From Phoronis australis (lineage: Eukaryota > Phoronida > Phoronidae), in contig NMRA01000031.1 in assembly GCA_002633005.1 (NCBI GenBank), forward strand, positions 557,411 through 621,410: a DNA stretch of 64,000 bases, in the 5' to 3' direction. Numbering within the stretch: position 1 is the stretch's first letter; the number at the start of each line of letters is the position of its first letter. Shown piece after piece: positions 58,401 to 64,000 of the stretch. The notes under the pieces are model-generated. The model did no database searches. It worked only from the letters and a program-made list of their open reading frames with translations, and was not told where the DNA came from. Made by a program: the position numbers and the translations under genes.

Positions 58401-61400
58401 CTAAAAATGAACATGCTATTGGCAAAACAGGCCTTAACAAAACAGTGCACACACCTGTGGTCCTCTGTGATATCGCGTGTTCCAATCGACCACGGAAGGG
58501 AATCTCTTTACCAAACTTGTGCAACGTGCCATCATCGACCAGGATGAAATGGGAGTGGTTTTGGTCAAGGGGCGACTCTGATCGTACGTTTCCTTCAGCC
58601 TTATACTGAGCTGGCCAATGTCCAGTACCCTGAGAGAAACATAACATTGAAACAGCCATATAACTTACATGGTGTTGAATAAGCAGTTTCTGACACACTT
58701 TTAAGTGTCAAACACCAACTAAAACTTGCAATTGTTTTCAGATATGGCACTGTGTCGTTAAGATCTTTTTCTGTGGTATTTGAATTTACAAAATTTAATG
58801 TGGAAATACTTGAGGCTAGTTTATTTTTGCCTCATTTGTTTGCTCATGTTTTACAGGTTTGGAAACAAACTGAAAGACAATTTAATCCTGCCAATAAAAT
58901 TCAACACAACTTTCTAACTCACTTCCTCATTAATCAGTGTTTGATTTTCCTGAATGATCCCCCAGGTGGCGATACCAATCACATGCACTTTGTCTTTGGA
59001 TGAAGCAATACTGGCCTCTCTGGCAGCCTTACCAACATACTTCATGACACCAGCATTGGTACCTCCAGTAATGATCCAGGCACCTGAAGAAGAACACATC
59101 ATGACAGACAGGATACATGCATTCCTTATGGCGTAGCATTCCACAAGTGTCACAACACTGCAAGAAAATGTCAGACAAGAATAGTTTGAAAATGAGACAA
59201 ATTTAGCGGCCTTAATTTACATGAGTGAAAATTTAGTTTGGTGTTGCGTCAAAGGATGCATAAGCACAGCCTGGAGCCAAAACTGCATACATCTAACTGC
59301 TCGTGCTATTTTCACTTCGTTACGCTGTGAAAGCAAAACCATACCAGTGCTCTGTGCAGCCTTCATCAAGCCTCTGCCAAAGACCTTCTCAAGTCGGGGA
59401 GACAACTTGAAGTTCTTGGCGCCACCAGTGACTGATATGAGCAGGTTGGGACTGGACAGTCTCCAGCGATCCAACATGAGACGCAATATGGTCTCCATCT
59501 CTTCGTTGTCGGCAACACGCACATACTGTAATTCATAGGACCAAGTAACAGTATAAATCTGAACACTAAGACTATTTTGCATAAATAACCCTTGACGCAA
59601 GTATTGGAAACATTAACCTCATTAAACATCTCATTAACATCTGAAAGAAGTGAAAAAGCACATCAGTCACATTTGACTTGTTGCTCAATACACAAAATCA
59701 TTGACAACTTAAAAACAGAGAGAATGACGTTATTACAGTCAACAGTTTAAGGAAAGATTTCTTTTCTGCGTGGTCTGTTCATAAAATTGTAGAACAAGAG
59801 CTTACAGTAAAAATTCTCCAGTTCGGTACAGGAGCTCATACAAAATTTTAGAAATAGACAATATCGTCTGTTCCAAATTTAAGAATTGTGATCAATGACA
59901 ATCAACATTACCACCAACGGGGGCATGTAAACAAGTTTCCAAGACTATTTTTGACACTTTTTTGAAGTGCCACGTCTACTTTCAGACTCTCTTTAAACAA
60001 ATAGCAGCGTCCGATACTATAGACATGTGGTAAACGCTAACATCGCCCATGTCCCAATCTTTGAAATCAAGAAATTTCATTTTCTGTTTGAATTTGGTTA
60101 CTCCAAATTTGAGAGACTGTCCAAAACTCCAGAATAATTGCTGCATTTAAGAGGGCACACTTCTACAGCTTCAAGTTACCTTTGATTGTATATTGTAAGG
60201 AGTATGTGGCACTAAACTGCAGTGGTGACAGAAAAATAAATTTACTGTTTCTAGACAACTTACTAACCCTTGCTCATCAGTAAAAATCCCTTTGCAACAA
60301 GTCATTTGCTAATCCTGTCTTGTGTTTGTCATTATCACCAAAGAAGGGCTACATCACTCCACAGACTTCAGGGTCCTCTAAAGCCATTTTTCCACCAGCC
60401 AATCGCAACACACATTTTATAACCACATGACAAAAAGTATCCAACTTACTTTTCCAATTTTTGAGCTGAAACCGATGAATTCAATTTCTCCAAACGCGTT
60501 CGTCGGAACATTCCTGGTATGCTTGGACACGATCCAGTCCTCGCCAGTGGATCCCTGGCGTAAGAATGTTTGATCATGCTCAGCCTCTGTATAACCACAC
60601 TTGCACACTCCAGTCGGCTTATCATCTTTACTAATTGTTTGCATGTAACGTGTACACACTCTCATGCGAACGTTGTTTGGAATCCATTCCTTCTCAAGCT
60701 CTTGCTGTGAAACAAGGTGGAAGACAGTTAATGTTAATGAGCCAAGATTTTATTCAAGTGGAGAGGTTTATGGTTTATGCAAATAAATTTAATAATAGTT
60801 TTTTTGGACATGCTGTTGCAGACCAATTGTTTACTAGATAGTATTCTTAAGTATCACGTTCTACCCACGAGAAAACTTTATCCATACAGAAAGGACACGA
60901 TGAGTCATAATGGTGACGGCCTTGGGATCTAAGTATAATTTGGACCAGTTCCACTTTAGAACTTTCATGTCTTTTGGTCATGACTTGAGTTTGAACTAAT
61001 ATGTCAGAAGTAGGCTGACACTGTTCTAAGTTTAATAAGTTTTAATGTTCTGTTTGTGATCTAGCAGGTAGCACTTGATTGACATGACCCATAATGTCAG
61101 GACAATTTATTTACAATAGAATTGTTAAGGATCATTCTAGAAGATTCTTGTTTAGTGATTAACATAGTCTGGAACATTTTAGAGCCTAGCATATGTTAGT
61201 AGAGTGATTGGATAGATTCTGGAAAGTTCTCGAATGCAAATGCACTTGAATTGGTGAAAAGCTCTAGAACATTGTAAGAGACTCACACTGATCTCCACCT
61301 AGTGAGAAAATGTGACTGAATGAGTGCATGAGACATAATATAGAAATTTTACCAAGTTTGTACAGCACAACTAATAGTATGCATATCAGACTTCTAATAG

Positions 61401-62309
61401 GATCAAAAGCGTATTCACACACACAATATTGTGACTTCTCCATGCAAATAACAAATAACAAACTGCTGAAATCATTCCCGGACAAACGGAATTAGGTTAA
61501 TCTCAGACATGACAAAACAAAAAATCAAATATGACATACAAACCTATTTTTGGTATTTTCATCACATCCAACAGTCAATTCCTGATTGAGGCAACTAGAC
61601 CCCCTCCCCACACATGAACAATTTAAACACACAGTGTCAGTCAGCTGGATATGGTTGTCTGGGAACGACGTCACAGAAAGACTGAAGAGTGTCTATTTCA
61701 GAACACCAATGAGGCTTAGACTTTTTGTGTCACCTGTGATTTCACTTGTACTTTTTTATTTTTTTTATTATTTTTGTTTTTAATTTTCATGTATTCACCA
61801 ATAATTGCCTAAGTTAAACTGGGTTCTTGGAAAAATTTTATGCGCAATTATTGTCAGAGATTGGGGATTTTTAGTACTCGCATCAGAAGATCACGATTTG
61901 TTTTCATGGATAACATTAAAAAATTATGTTCAATTTGAATTCTAGTCACTCTATTTGCCAAACAAGGGTCCAGTAATTTACAAAGATTTATTGAATTCTA
62001 ACACTTATTTGAAGTGAAATATTACAACCACCCTGTACCCTCGTACAAAGATTTATTGAATTGTAACACTTATTTGAAGTGAAATATTACAACCACCCTG
62101 TACCCTCGTACAAAGATTTATTGAATTGTAACACTTATTTGAAATGAAATATTACAACCACCCTGTACCCTCGTACAAACCTGGGCCAAGTCTCGCTCAT
62201 TTCCACTGCCTAAGTCAAGGATCAGCTTTTCAGTGTCTTTTGTTGCTTGACTTTTCATCAACACCGAGCTCTTGACGGCTTTACTGGCCCGTGCAAATGC
62301 ACGGCTTTT
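25300..62309 (-). CDS. TRPM2: TRPM2-like cation channel with NUDT9-H domain (5' incomplete)
   Basis: At least 31 coding-exon positions over 37 kb. Taking one copy of each position and any one exon 21, the exons sum to 4836, 4839 or 4842 bases with continuous phase: 1611-1613 residues plus an unseen N-terminus (human TRPM2 has about 1500). Numbering from the first visible codon, the order is: MHR homology region (residues 44 to about 770) with [13 protein letters not shown] and [10 protein letters not shown]; pre-S1 772-790; S1-S4 about 875-1014; S5 1015-1040; pore [10 protein letters not shown] 1063-1072; S6 1098-1122; TRP helix in the exon 21 variants; coiled coil 1190-1300; NUDT9-H about 1327-1612. 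TRPM2 is a plasma-membrane Ca2+-permeable channel opened by ADP-ribose and Ca2+. The S2/S3 calcium residues are kept (E923, Q926, N948, D951), as are R of EIPFRGR and of [10 protein letters not shown] at the MHR nucleotide site. The Nudix box is degenerate. Exons 8, 10 and 11 appear twice through assembly duplication. Confidence 0.93.
26155..26268 (-). CDS. TRPM2: TRPM2-like exon 30: NUDT9-H
   Basis: 38 codons, phase 0. [20 protein letters not shown] is almost identical to vertebrate TRPM2/NUDT9; the Asp and Arg of DPR contact ADP-ribose. Confidence 0.96.
27104..27320 (+). repeat. Dispersed repeat family R1, copy 4 (channel intron)
   Basis: CAAGACCAGGCTCTGCAAGT, GAATTATGAACTGCCAG, CAGAAATTACTCCTCGTC and GAACAAGTTGAGGTCAAC occur in family order. 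Confidence 0.6.
28163..28303 (-). CDS. TRPM2: TRPM2-like exon 29: Nudix box
   Basis: 47 codons, phase 0. [20 protein letters not shown] replaces the consensus Gx5Ex7REUxEExGU: the first Gly is His and REUxEE is RILDEK, so two of three catalytic glutamates are missing. Confidence 0.93.
29071..29176 (-). CDS. TRPM2: TRPM2-like exon 28: NUDT9-H
   Basis: 106 bp, donor GTAAGT preferred to an overlapping GTGTAA because it alone keeps the frame. [11 protein letters not shown] ... DNKSWSIPG leads into the Nudix box. Confidence 0.92.
29640..29834 (-). CDS. TRPM2: TRPM2-like exon 27: NUDT9-H
   Basis: 195 bp. [20 protein letters not shown] is the NUDT9 signature before the Nudix box; ends DPIVTR. Confidence 0.96.
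30550..30550. other. Single-n contig join
   Basis: One n in a channel intron. No duplicated flanks were found here by eye. Confidence 0.8.
31325..31419 (-). CDS. TRPM2: TRPM2-like exon 26: NUDT9-H
   Basis: 95 bp, phase 2 out. [18 protein letters not shown] corresponds to the YDPP segment of TRPM2. Confidence 0.92.
31651..31884. repeat. Large foldback: 110-bp arms, 14-nt loop
   Basis: 31651-31760 is complementary to 31775-31884 with about five mismatches. The inner arm ends GGTTTGTAATCG / CGATTACAAACC around the loop ATCATTACCCTTCT. It lies in the intron between channel exons 25 and 26. Short direct repeats (TGCTCTACTGAATCTT) lie just to the right at about 31895 and 31960. Confidence 0.8.
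32278..32416. repeat. Tandem repeat, about 37-bp unit, four copies
   Basis: ATTCTTAAGCCTCAGTCGCA and CCACCACTTT recur four times with decay towards the right. Intronic. Confidence 0.75.
32601..32758 (-). CDS. TRPM2: TRPM2-like exon 25: linker and start of NUDT9-H
   Basis: 158 bp. Charged helix [19 protein letters not shown], then [20 protein letters not shown], which opens the NUDT9-H domain. Confidence 0.92.
32905..33500 (+). repeat. Dispersed repeat family R2, copy 3 (channel intron)
   Basis: GACCCTAGAAAACGTCCAAA, CGGAACATCATATCTCATAA and AAAACTATGACTTATGATTT match copy 1 in order; an A-rich tract follows. The right limit is approximate. Confidence 0.55.
34700..34910. repeat. Imperfect tandem duplication, about 110 bp
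   Basis: CAAAGAAATCACAAAGAAAT ... ACACACCACCA and CAAAGAAATCATACAGAAAT ... ACACGCCACCA repeat once. Intronic. Confidence 0.55.
35310..35545 (+). repeat. Dispersed repeat family R1, copy 5 (channel intron)
   Basis: GTTCGTTATTGTGCAAGAC at the left and GCAGAGCTTGGTCTTATGGA / ATAACGAACAG form the stem. The tail is CCCAGAAATCACTTCC and GGAATAAGTTGATACCAAT. The fullest copy. Confidence 0.6.
35880..35997 (-). CDS. TRPM2: TRPM2-like exon 24
   Basis: 118 bp. [19 protein letters not shown] continues the coiled coil; a charged linker follows. Confidence 0.87.
36190..36292 (-). CDS. TRPM2: TRPM2-like exon 23: C-terminal coiled coil
   Basis: 103 bp. [11 protein letters not shown] gives the heptad-like tetramerisation helix of TRPM channels. 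Confidence 0.87.
36738..36873 (-). CDS. TRPM2: TRPM2-like exon 22
   Basis: 136 bp, phase 1 in. The acceptor GTTGTAG is chosen because a nearby AG two bases downstream would give a stop. Charged helix [20 protein letters not shown] onward. Confidence 0.88.
37298..37320. repeat. (GATACA)n simple repeat
   Basis: GATACAGATACAGATACAG, followed about 90 bp later by a GA-rich tract. Intronic. Confidence 0.7.
38192..38373 (-). CDS. TRPM2: TRPM2-like exon 21c: TRP-helix variant c
   Basis: 182 bp, acceptor CCACAG, donor [26 protein letters not shown] then [15 protein letters not shown]. Together with 21b it resembles vertebrate TRPM2 (HDLIEEYHGRP region). Confidence 0.9.
39060..39247 (-). CDS. TRPM2: TRPM2-like exon 21b: TRP-helix variant b
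   Basis: 188 bp, acceptor TTACAG, donor [26 protein letters not shown] then [14 protein letters not shown]. Same entry and exit phase as 21a and 21c. Confidence 0.9.
40999..41183 (-). CDS. TRPM2: TRPM2-like exon 21a: TRP-helix variant a
   Basis: 185 bp, acceptor GTTTCAG, donor GTAAGT. Encodes [20 protein letters not shown], then [14 protein letters not shown]. It is the most divergent of three homologous alternatives, about 40% identical to 21c by eye. Confidence 0.9.
41976..42126 (-). CDS. TRPM2: TRPM2-like exon 20: outer pore and S6
   Basis: 151 bp, phase 2 out. Cysteine pair C1077/C1092 brackets a glycosylation-type NGT (1086-1088) in the turret, then S6 [20 protein letters not shown]. 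Confidence 0.95.
43109..43283 (-). CDS. TRPM2: TRPM2-like exon 19: S5 and selectivity filter
   Basis: 175 bp, phase 1 out, donor GTGAGT (a second GT four bases on would create a stop). [20 protein letters not shown] is S5; [15 protein letters not shown] is pore helix and filter. Confidence 0.95.
44030..44293 (-). CDS. TRPM2: TRPM2-like exon 18: S3-S4
   Basis: 88 codons. [11 protein letters not shown] (S3, calcium-site Asn and Asp) and [19 protein letters not shown] (S4 to S4-S5 linker). Donor GTGCGT. Confidence 0.95.
44876..45004 (-). CDS. TRPM2: TRPM2-like exon 17: S1-S2
   Basis: 43 codons. [15 protein letters not shown] (S1) and [17 protein letters not shown] (end of S2), with the calcium-site Glu and Gln of EELRQ. 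Confidence 0.95.
45364..45591 (-). CDS. TRPM2: TRPM2-like exon 16: linker and start of S1
   Basis: 76 codons. A long polar linker with RVPSNSS and RQDTVYSG, then [16 protein letters not shown] entering S1. The linker is several times longer than in vertebrate TRPM2. Confidence 0.9.
46672..46779 (-). CDS. TRPM2: TRPM2-like exon 15: pre-S1 hydrophobic helix
   Basis: 36 codons, phase 0. [20 protein letters not shown] followed by a charged stretch. Confidence 0.9.
47296..47521 (-). CDS. TRPM2: TRPM2-like exon 14
   Basis: 226 bp, donor [26 protein letters not shown] and [20 protein letters not shown]: the last MHR4 helices and the entry to the pre-S1 helix. Confidence 0.93.
47731..47885. repeat. 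40-bp minisatellite, almost four copies
   Basis: Units begin at 47731, 47771, 47811 and 47851. Each carries GATTACCATCCTGCACAAGG followed by TGAGTCAACA. Intron between channel exons 13 and 14. There are no spacers, so it is not CRISPR-like. Confidence 0.85.
48332..48565 (+). mobile_element. tRNA-derived SINE, family S1, copy 1
   Basis: The head has box-A-like GTGGCCTGGTTGATAAGTG and box-B GGTTCGAGTCC. GTGGCCTGG can pair with CCAGGTCAC as an acceptor-like stem. Body and T-rich tail follow. A 12-bp target-site duplication AAACATGATACT flanks it (48320-48331 and 48566-48577). Intronic, antisense to the channel. Confidence 0.88.
48600..48700 (-). CDS. TRPM2: TRPM2-like exon 13
   Basis: 101 bp, phase 2 out. 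[19 protein letters not shown] onward, MHR4. Confidence 0.92.
48972..49099 (-). CDS. TRPM2: TRPM2-like exon 12
   Basis: 128 bp. [20 protein letters not shown], the conserved MHR4 helix. Confidence 0.93.
51096..51593. mobile_element. Non-autonomous DNA transposon with 13-bp inverted ends
   Basis: CAGGGCTTGGAAT at 51096-51108 and its exact complement ATTCCAAGCCCTG at 51581-51593, flanked on both sides by CTATAC. No transposase. CAGGG ends recall hAT elements, but the flank match is 6 bp rather than 8, so the superfamily is open. Confidence 0.75.
51594..51755. repeat. Degenerate tandem repeat, about 47-bp unit
   Basis: CTATACCCAGGTGGG, TTATACCTGGGACTT and CCTGAGGACG-like segments recur three to four times. 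A similar stub lies left of the 51096-51593 element, so the element probably inserted into the array. Confidence 0.6.
52227..52536 (-). CDS. TRPM2: TRPM2-like exon 11, second copy (probable assembly duplicate)
   Basis: Protein-identical to 53702-54011. Exons 10 plus 11 total 445 bp (1 modulo 3), so including both pairs would shift the frame. Confidence 0.75.
52819..52953 (-). CDS. TRPM2: TRPM2-like exon 10, second copy (probable assembly duplicate)
   Basis: Protein-identical to 54294-54428 and inside the duplicated block 51951-53428. Confidence 0.75.
53702..54011 (-). CDS. TRPM2: TRPM2-like exon 11
   Basis: 310 bp, phase 0 in and 1 out. [20 protein letters not shown] is conserved; the remainder is a polar, basic linker. 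A second copy is at 52227-52536 with the same protein and a few silent changes. Confidence 0.9.
54294..54428 (-). CDS. TRPM2: TRPM2-like exon 10
   Basis: 45 codons, phase 0 to 0. [20 protein letters not shown] then [17 protein letters not shown] second copy is at 52819-52953. Confidence 0.93.
55145..55245 (-). CDS. TRPM2: TRPM2-like exon 9
   Basis: 101 bp. [23 protein letters not shown] ankyrin-like helices conserved through TRPM channels. Confidence 0.94.
55379..56049. repeat. Duplicated block B, left copy
   Basis: Near-identical to 56051-56714 and ending at the n at 56050. Contains the second copy of exon 8. Confidence 0.93.
55801..56006 (-). CDS. TRPM2: TRPM2-like exon 8, second copy (probable assembly duplicate)
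   Basis: Protein-identical to 56466-56671 and carried on a 671-bp block that ends at a single n (56050). Using both copies would break the frame (206 bp is 2 modulo 3). Treated as an unmerged allele. Confidence 0.75.
56051..56714. repeat. Duplicated block B, right copy
   Basis: Begins after the n with TCCTCACATTTG, as at 55379, and ends at GTTACAA. Contains exon 8. Confidence 0.93.
56466..56671 (-). CDS. TRPM2: TRPM2-like exon 8 (copy nearer exon 7)
   Basis: 206 bp, phase 2 in and 1 out, donor [26 protein letters not shown] and [15 protein letters not shown], an MHR helical repeat. The same exon appears again at 55801-56006; see the assembly finding. Confidence 0.93.
56855..57292. mobile_element. 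Second tRNA-derived SINE family (S2), compound insertion
   Basis: 57104-57197 has box-A-like TGGCTCAGTGGCTAGAGCA and a box-B-like GGTCCTGGATTCGGAGCCC. 56868-56935 holds a reversed tRNA-like fragment (GGTCCTGGGTTTGAGTC on the minus strand) bracketed by CTAATGAATATAA and its complement. A block of about 108 bp (CATTAGGTCA ... GAGATTGACA) occurs at 56923-57030 and again at 57183-57290. Confidence 0.6.
57303..57400 (-). CDS. TRPM2: TRPM2-like exon 7: MHR2
   Basis: 98 bp, phase 2 out. [20 protein letters not shown] includes the second conserved nucleotide-site arginine. Confidence 0.93.
57961..58067 (-). CDS. TRPM2: TRPM2-like exon 6: MHR2
   Basis: 107 bp. [20 protein letters not shown], a glycine-rich nucleotide-fold loop, and TPAVVVA. 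Confidence 0.95.
58455..58629 (-). CDS. TRPM2: TRPM2-like exon 5: MHR nucleotide-site exon
   Basis: 175 bp. [17 protein letters not shown] and [13 protein letters not shown]. The arginine after PF aligns with a residue contacting ADP-ribose in TRPM2 structures; the neighbouring tyrosine of vertebrates is Phe here. Confidence 0.93.
58923..59083 (-). CDS. TRPM2: TRPM2-like exon 4: MHR1
   Basis: 161 bp. [18 protein letters not shown] and [10 protein letters not shown] are the Rossmann-like (SLOG-type) core of the homology region. Confidence 0.95.
59345..59525 (-). CDS. TRPM2: TRPM2-like exon 3: MHR1
   Basis: 181 bp, acceptor AATTACAG, donor GTATGG, phase 1 out. Contains [17 protein letters not shown], the most conserved TRPM motif. 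Confidence 0.95.
60450..60704 (-). CDS. TRPM2: TRPM2-like exon 2: start of MHR region
   Basis: 85 codons, phase 0, acceptor TTTCACAG, donor [32 protein letters not shown] and [11 protein letters not shown] are the N-terminal signature of TRPM channels. Confidence 0.93.
61980..62174. repeat. 65-bp tandem repeat, three copies, beside exon 1 donor
   Basis: Units at 61980-62044, 62045-62109 and 62110-62174, almost identical (ACAAAGATTTATTGAATT onward). The array ends one base before the 6-base donor of channel exon 1. Confidence 0.9.
62181..62309 (-). CDS. TRPM2: TRPM2-like exon 1 (first visible)
   Basis: 43 codons, phase 0 to 0, acceptor TTTTTAG, donor GTTTGT. Encodes [20 protein letters not shown] onward, a basic N-terminal segment. 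Because an acceptor precedes it, the start codon should be on an earlier exon, unless the internal ATG (codon 18) is used. Confidence 0.75.
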
Positions 62310-62399
62310 CTAAAAACAAAAATATAAAAATGAGACACAAATCCTTACAGTTTTGTATCAATTTTCCATGATGAATACAGTTGGTCAACTCGTTCACTT

Positions 62400-62642
62400 A
62401 ATGAGGAGGCAGTGTGGCCTAGTGTGATAGGTGCCCGCGTTCATTACTCGAGTTCATGGGTTCGAGTCTCGCTGGGCTAAGCTACACTGCTAGACCCATG
62501 AGTCAGGTTTCTAGCTCCTCAGTTGGATTTTAACAACATAGTAATAAAATATTTCCAGGTGACCAGTGCAGTGGGTCCACATGGATAGCCAGTGCACGTC
62601 TGATACAACATGTATCAGACTCCCTGCAATTATCTTTTTTTA
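62400..62642 (+). mobile_element. tRNA-derived SINE, family S1, copy 2
   Basis: Same order as copy 1: GAGGAGGCAGTGTGGCCTAG, box-B GGTTCGAGTCT, the body AAAATATTTCCAGGTGACCA and a T-rich tail. A 13-bp target-site duplication with one mismatch (AACTCGTTCACTT at 62387-62399, AACTCATTCACTT at 62643-62655). Confidence 0.88.
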
Positions 62643-62655
62643 AACTCATTCACTT

Positions 62656-63785
62656 CTTCTCAGTTAGATAAATGACTTTTGGAACATTCTTTCGCTCCAA
62701 TTTTCATTTAGTTGTTGTTTGGAACTTCCCTCACTTCTTTGCGATAAATGTTTTTTCATACAAGTTTCTAATTTTCTGGAGACAAAATTTTTAATTTTAT
62801 GTTTTGATACAACTTTTGGATTTTCTCAAGAAAAACAAGTTTTTGTAATTAAACAAATTAAAGCTGCTCTCCATGCTAAATAAAACGAAGCTAACATTCT
62901 TTAGTCATGCAAAATCTGTGCTGACAGTTTACAGCCACTTCACATTAGGCTAAAAACAAGCTTATATAAATCAACTTATAAAACAATTCTACCGTGAACA
63001 TGTTTTACATCACTGTGTCTTTAAAGCTGCTAAGAACCTAGTTTCTGTGAAGAAACAAACTCAATTCAAAGCATTTACCACAACAAAACTGGTCTCAATG
63101 TGTTCTATTCTCAGCTTACAAGTTTCTGGGCATTTTATGACTCTAAATATTCTCCGGCGTATAATGACAAACCAGTCAAATCATCATGATGTATCGAAAT
63201 GTCAAAAAATCATGCACACGGTTTGTCTAATCTTCTGAGCTTACTGTGGCCAAAACACAATGCTAATAGTTATGATCATAAAATAAATGTTAAATTCTGC
63301 CACCAATCAACACTAGCTGGCATCAGTTTGTGGAACAGGTTATTACACAAAGCATTACTTTATCACCACATCGATCAATGACAAAGACATTCTAAAGTAG
63401 ATTGTGTAAAAACACATGGTCAATATTAACAAGGTTATTGTCGCCAACTAACATGAAGTTAATGTAAATTTTAATACAATCAATTGATTCCATGAACAAC
63501 AGGAAACCACTGAAATACAGAGACATGTTCTGGTTCAATGTAAAATCAATAAAATCTACACAGCAAAGTATTTGAAGCAGTAATACACTTAAAGTTGCTG
63601 ATGTGAACTAAAATGGCTAATAAAAAGAACCATATTGTTAACCATAGAATTTGGTCTTTGAATGTAAATTGATACTGAGTCAGAGTCAAAGTAACATATT
63701 TACCATGTTTTGCTTTGACAACATTCAAATATATTTTCAAAATCATCATGACTAATAGATCTGATGTAATTGGTTGGCATAACCA
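62656..63785. other. No gene recognised upstream of channel exon 1
   Basis: AT-rich sequence in which a first channel exon with the start codon might lie, but I could not identify one from phase and family similarity. It is equally possible that it lies beyond the window. Confidence 0.4.
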
Positions 63786-64000
63786 GGGCTCGACGCTATT
63801 CAAATCGCCAGATTGCATTTTGCGACCTAGCCAAAATCCCAGGTTGCATTTTCAAAATCCAGCTCGCATTCTTAAATGCCAGGTCGCAAAAATTTCCCGC
63901 CATTTTTACGCTCCAAAATCGATTTTTTAGATTACCGAGAAAATGTATAGATTATGCTCTTACCTGCAGCGTTAAATACTGACAAATTTCAGATCGCAAA
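63786..64000. repeat. Edge of a dispersed element
   Basis: Begins CAGGGCTCGACGCTATTCAA, with recurring GGTCGCA / TGCGACC and AGGTTGCATTTTC segments. The CAGGG start recalls the element at 51096. It runs off the window. Confidence 0.35.

Overview
The window is nuclear DNA from an animal, most likely an AT-rich, slowly evolving and highly polymorphic (probably marine) invertebrate; the species cannot be named from the sequence. The evidence is short exons joined by GT-AG introns of about 0.3-3 kb, metazoan gene families, tRNA-derived SINEs with target-site duplications, many small foldback elements, and assembly marks (one 315-base N run and four single-n joins). Two of the single-n joins sit between near-identical copies of the same sequence, as when two alleles are left unmerged.

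Layout. 1-4570: repeats, the N gap and no gene I can support. 4584-6557 (+): a SMYD4-like TPR/MYND/SET lysine methyltransferase in a single coding exon, with a splice acceptor just before its ATG. 6558-11019: intergenic, rich in dispersed repeats. 11020-20138 (-): a complete six-exon SNX10/SNX11-type PX-domain sorting nexin. 20545-24433 (+): a complete five-exon prefoldin subunit 5, divergent from the sorting nexin with 406 bp between the two start codons. 25300-62309 (-): at least 31 coding-exon positions of a TRPM2-type cation channel with a C-terminal NUDT9-H domain, complete at its 3' end; its first exon was not found. 62310-64000: a SINE and the edge of another repeat.

The main discovery is in the channel gene. 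The exon coding for the TRP helix, just after S6, is present three times in a row (40999-41183, 39060-39247, 38192-38373). Each copy has its own acceptor and GTAAGT donor, identical entry and exit phase, and a length of 2 modulo 3. Using exactly one copy keeps the 1.6-kilo-residue frame open; using none or two breaks it. This is the signature of mutually exclusive exons and would let one gene make three channels that differ at the gating hinge. The channel keeps the S2-S3 calcium-site residues and ADP-ribose-contact motifs, but its Nudix box reads RILDEK instead of REUxEE, so it is probably a ligand-gated channel without ADP-ribose hydrolase activity. Its selectivity-filter region ([10 protein letters not shown]) is unusually acidic.

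The four genes are not an operon. SMYD4 and the sorting nexin converge, the sorting nexin and PFDN5 diverge from a shared promoter interval, and PFDN5 and the channel converge. Exon coordinates were read by hand from splice consensus, phase continuity and protein-family similarity; the summed channel exons divide exactly by three.
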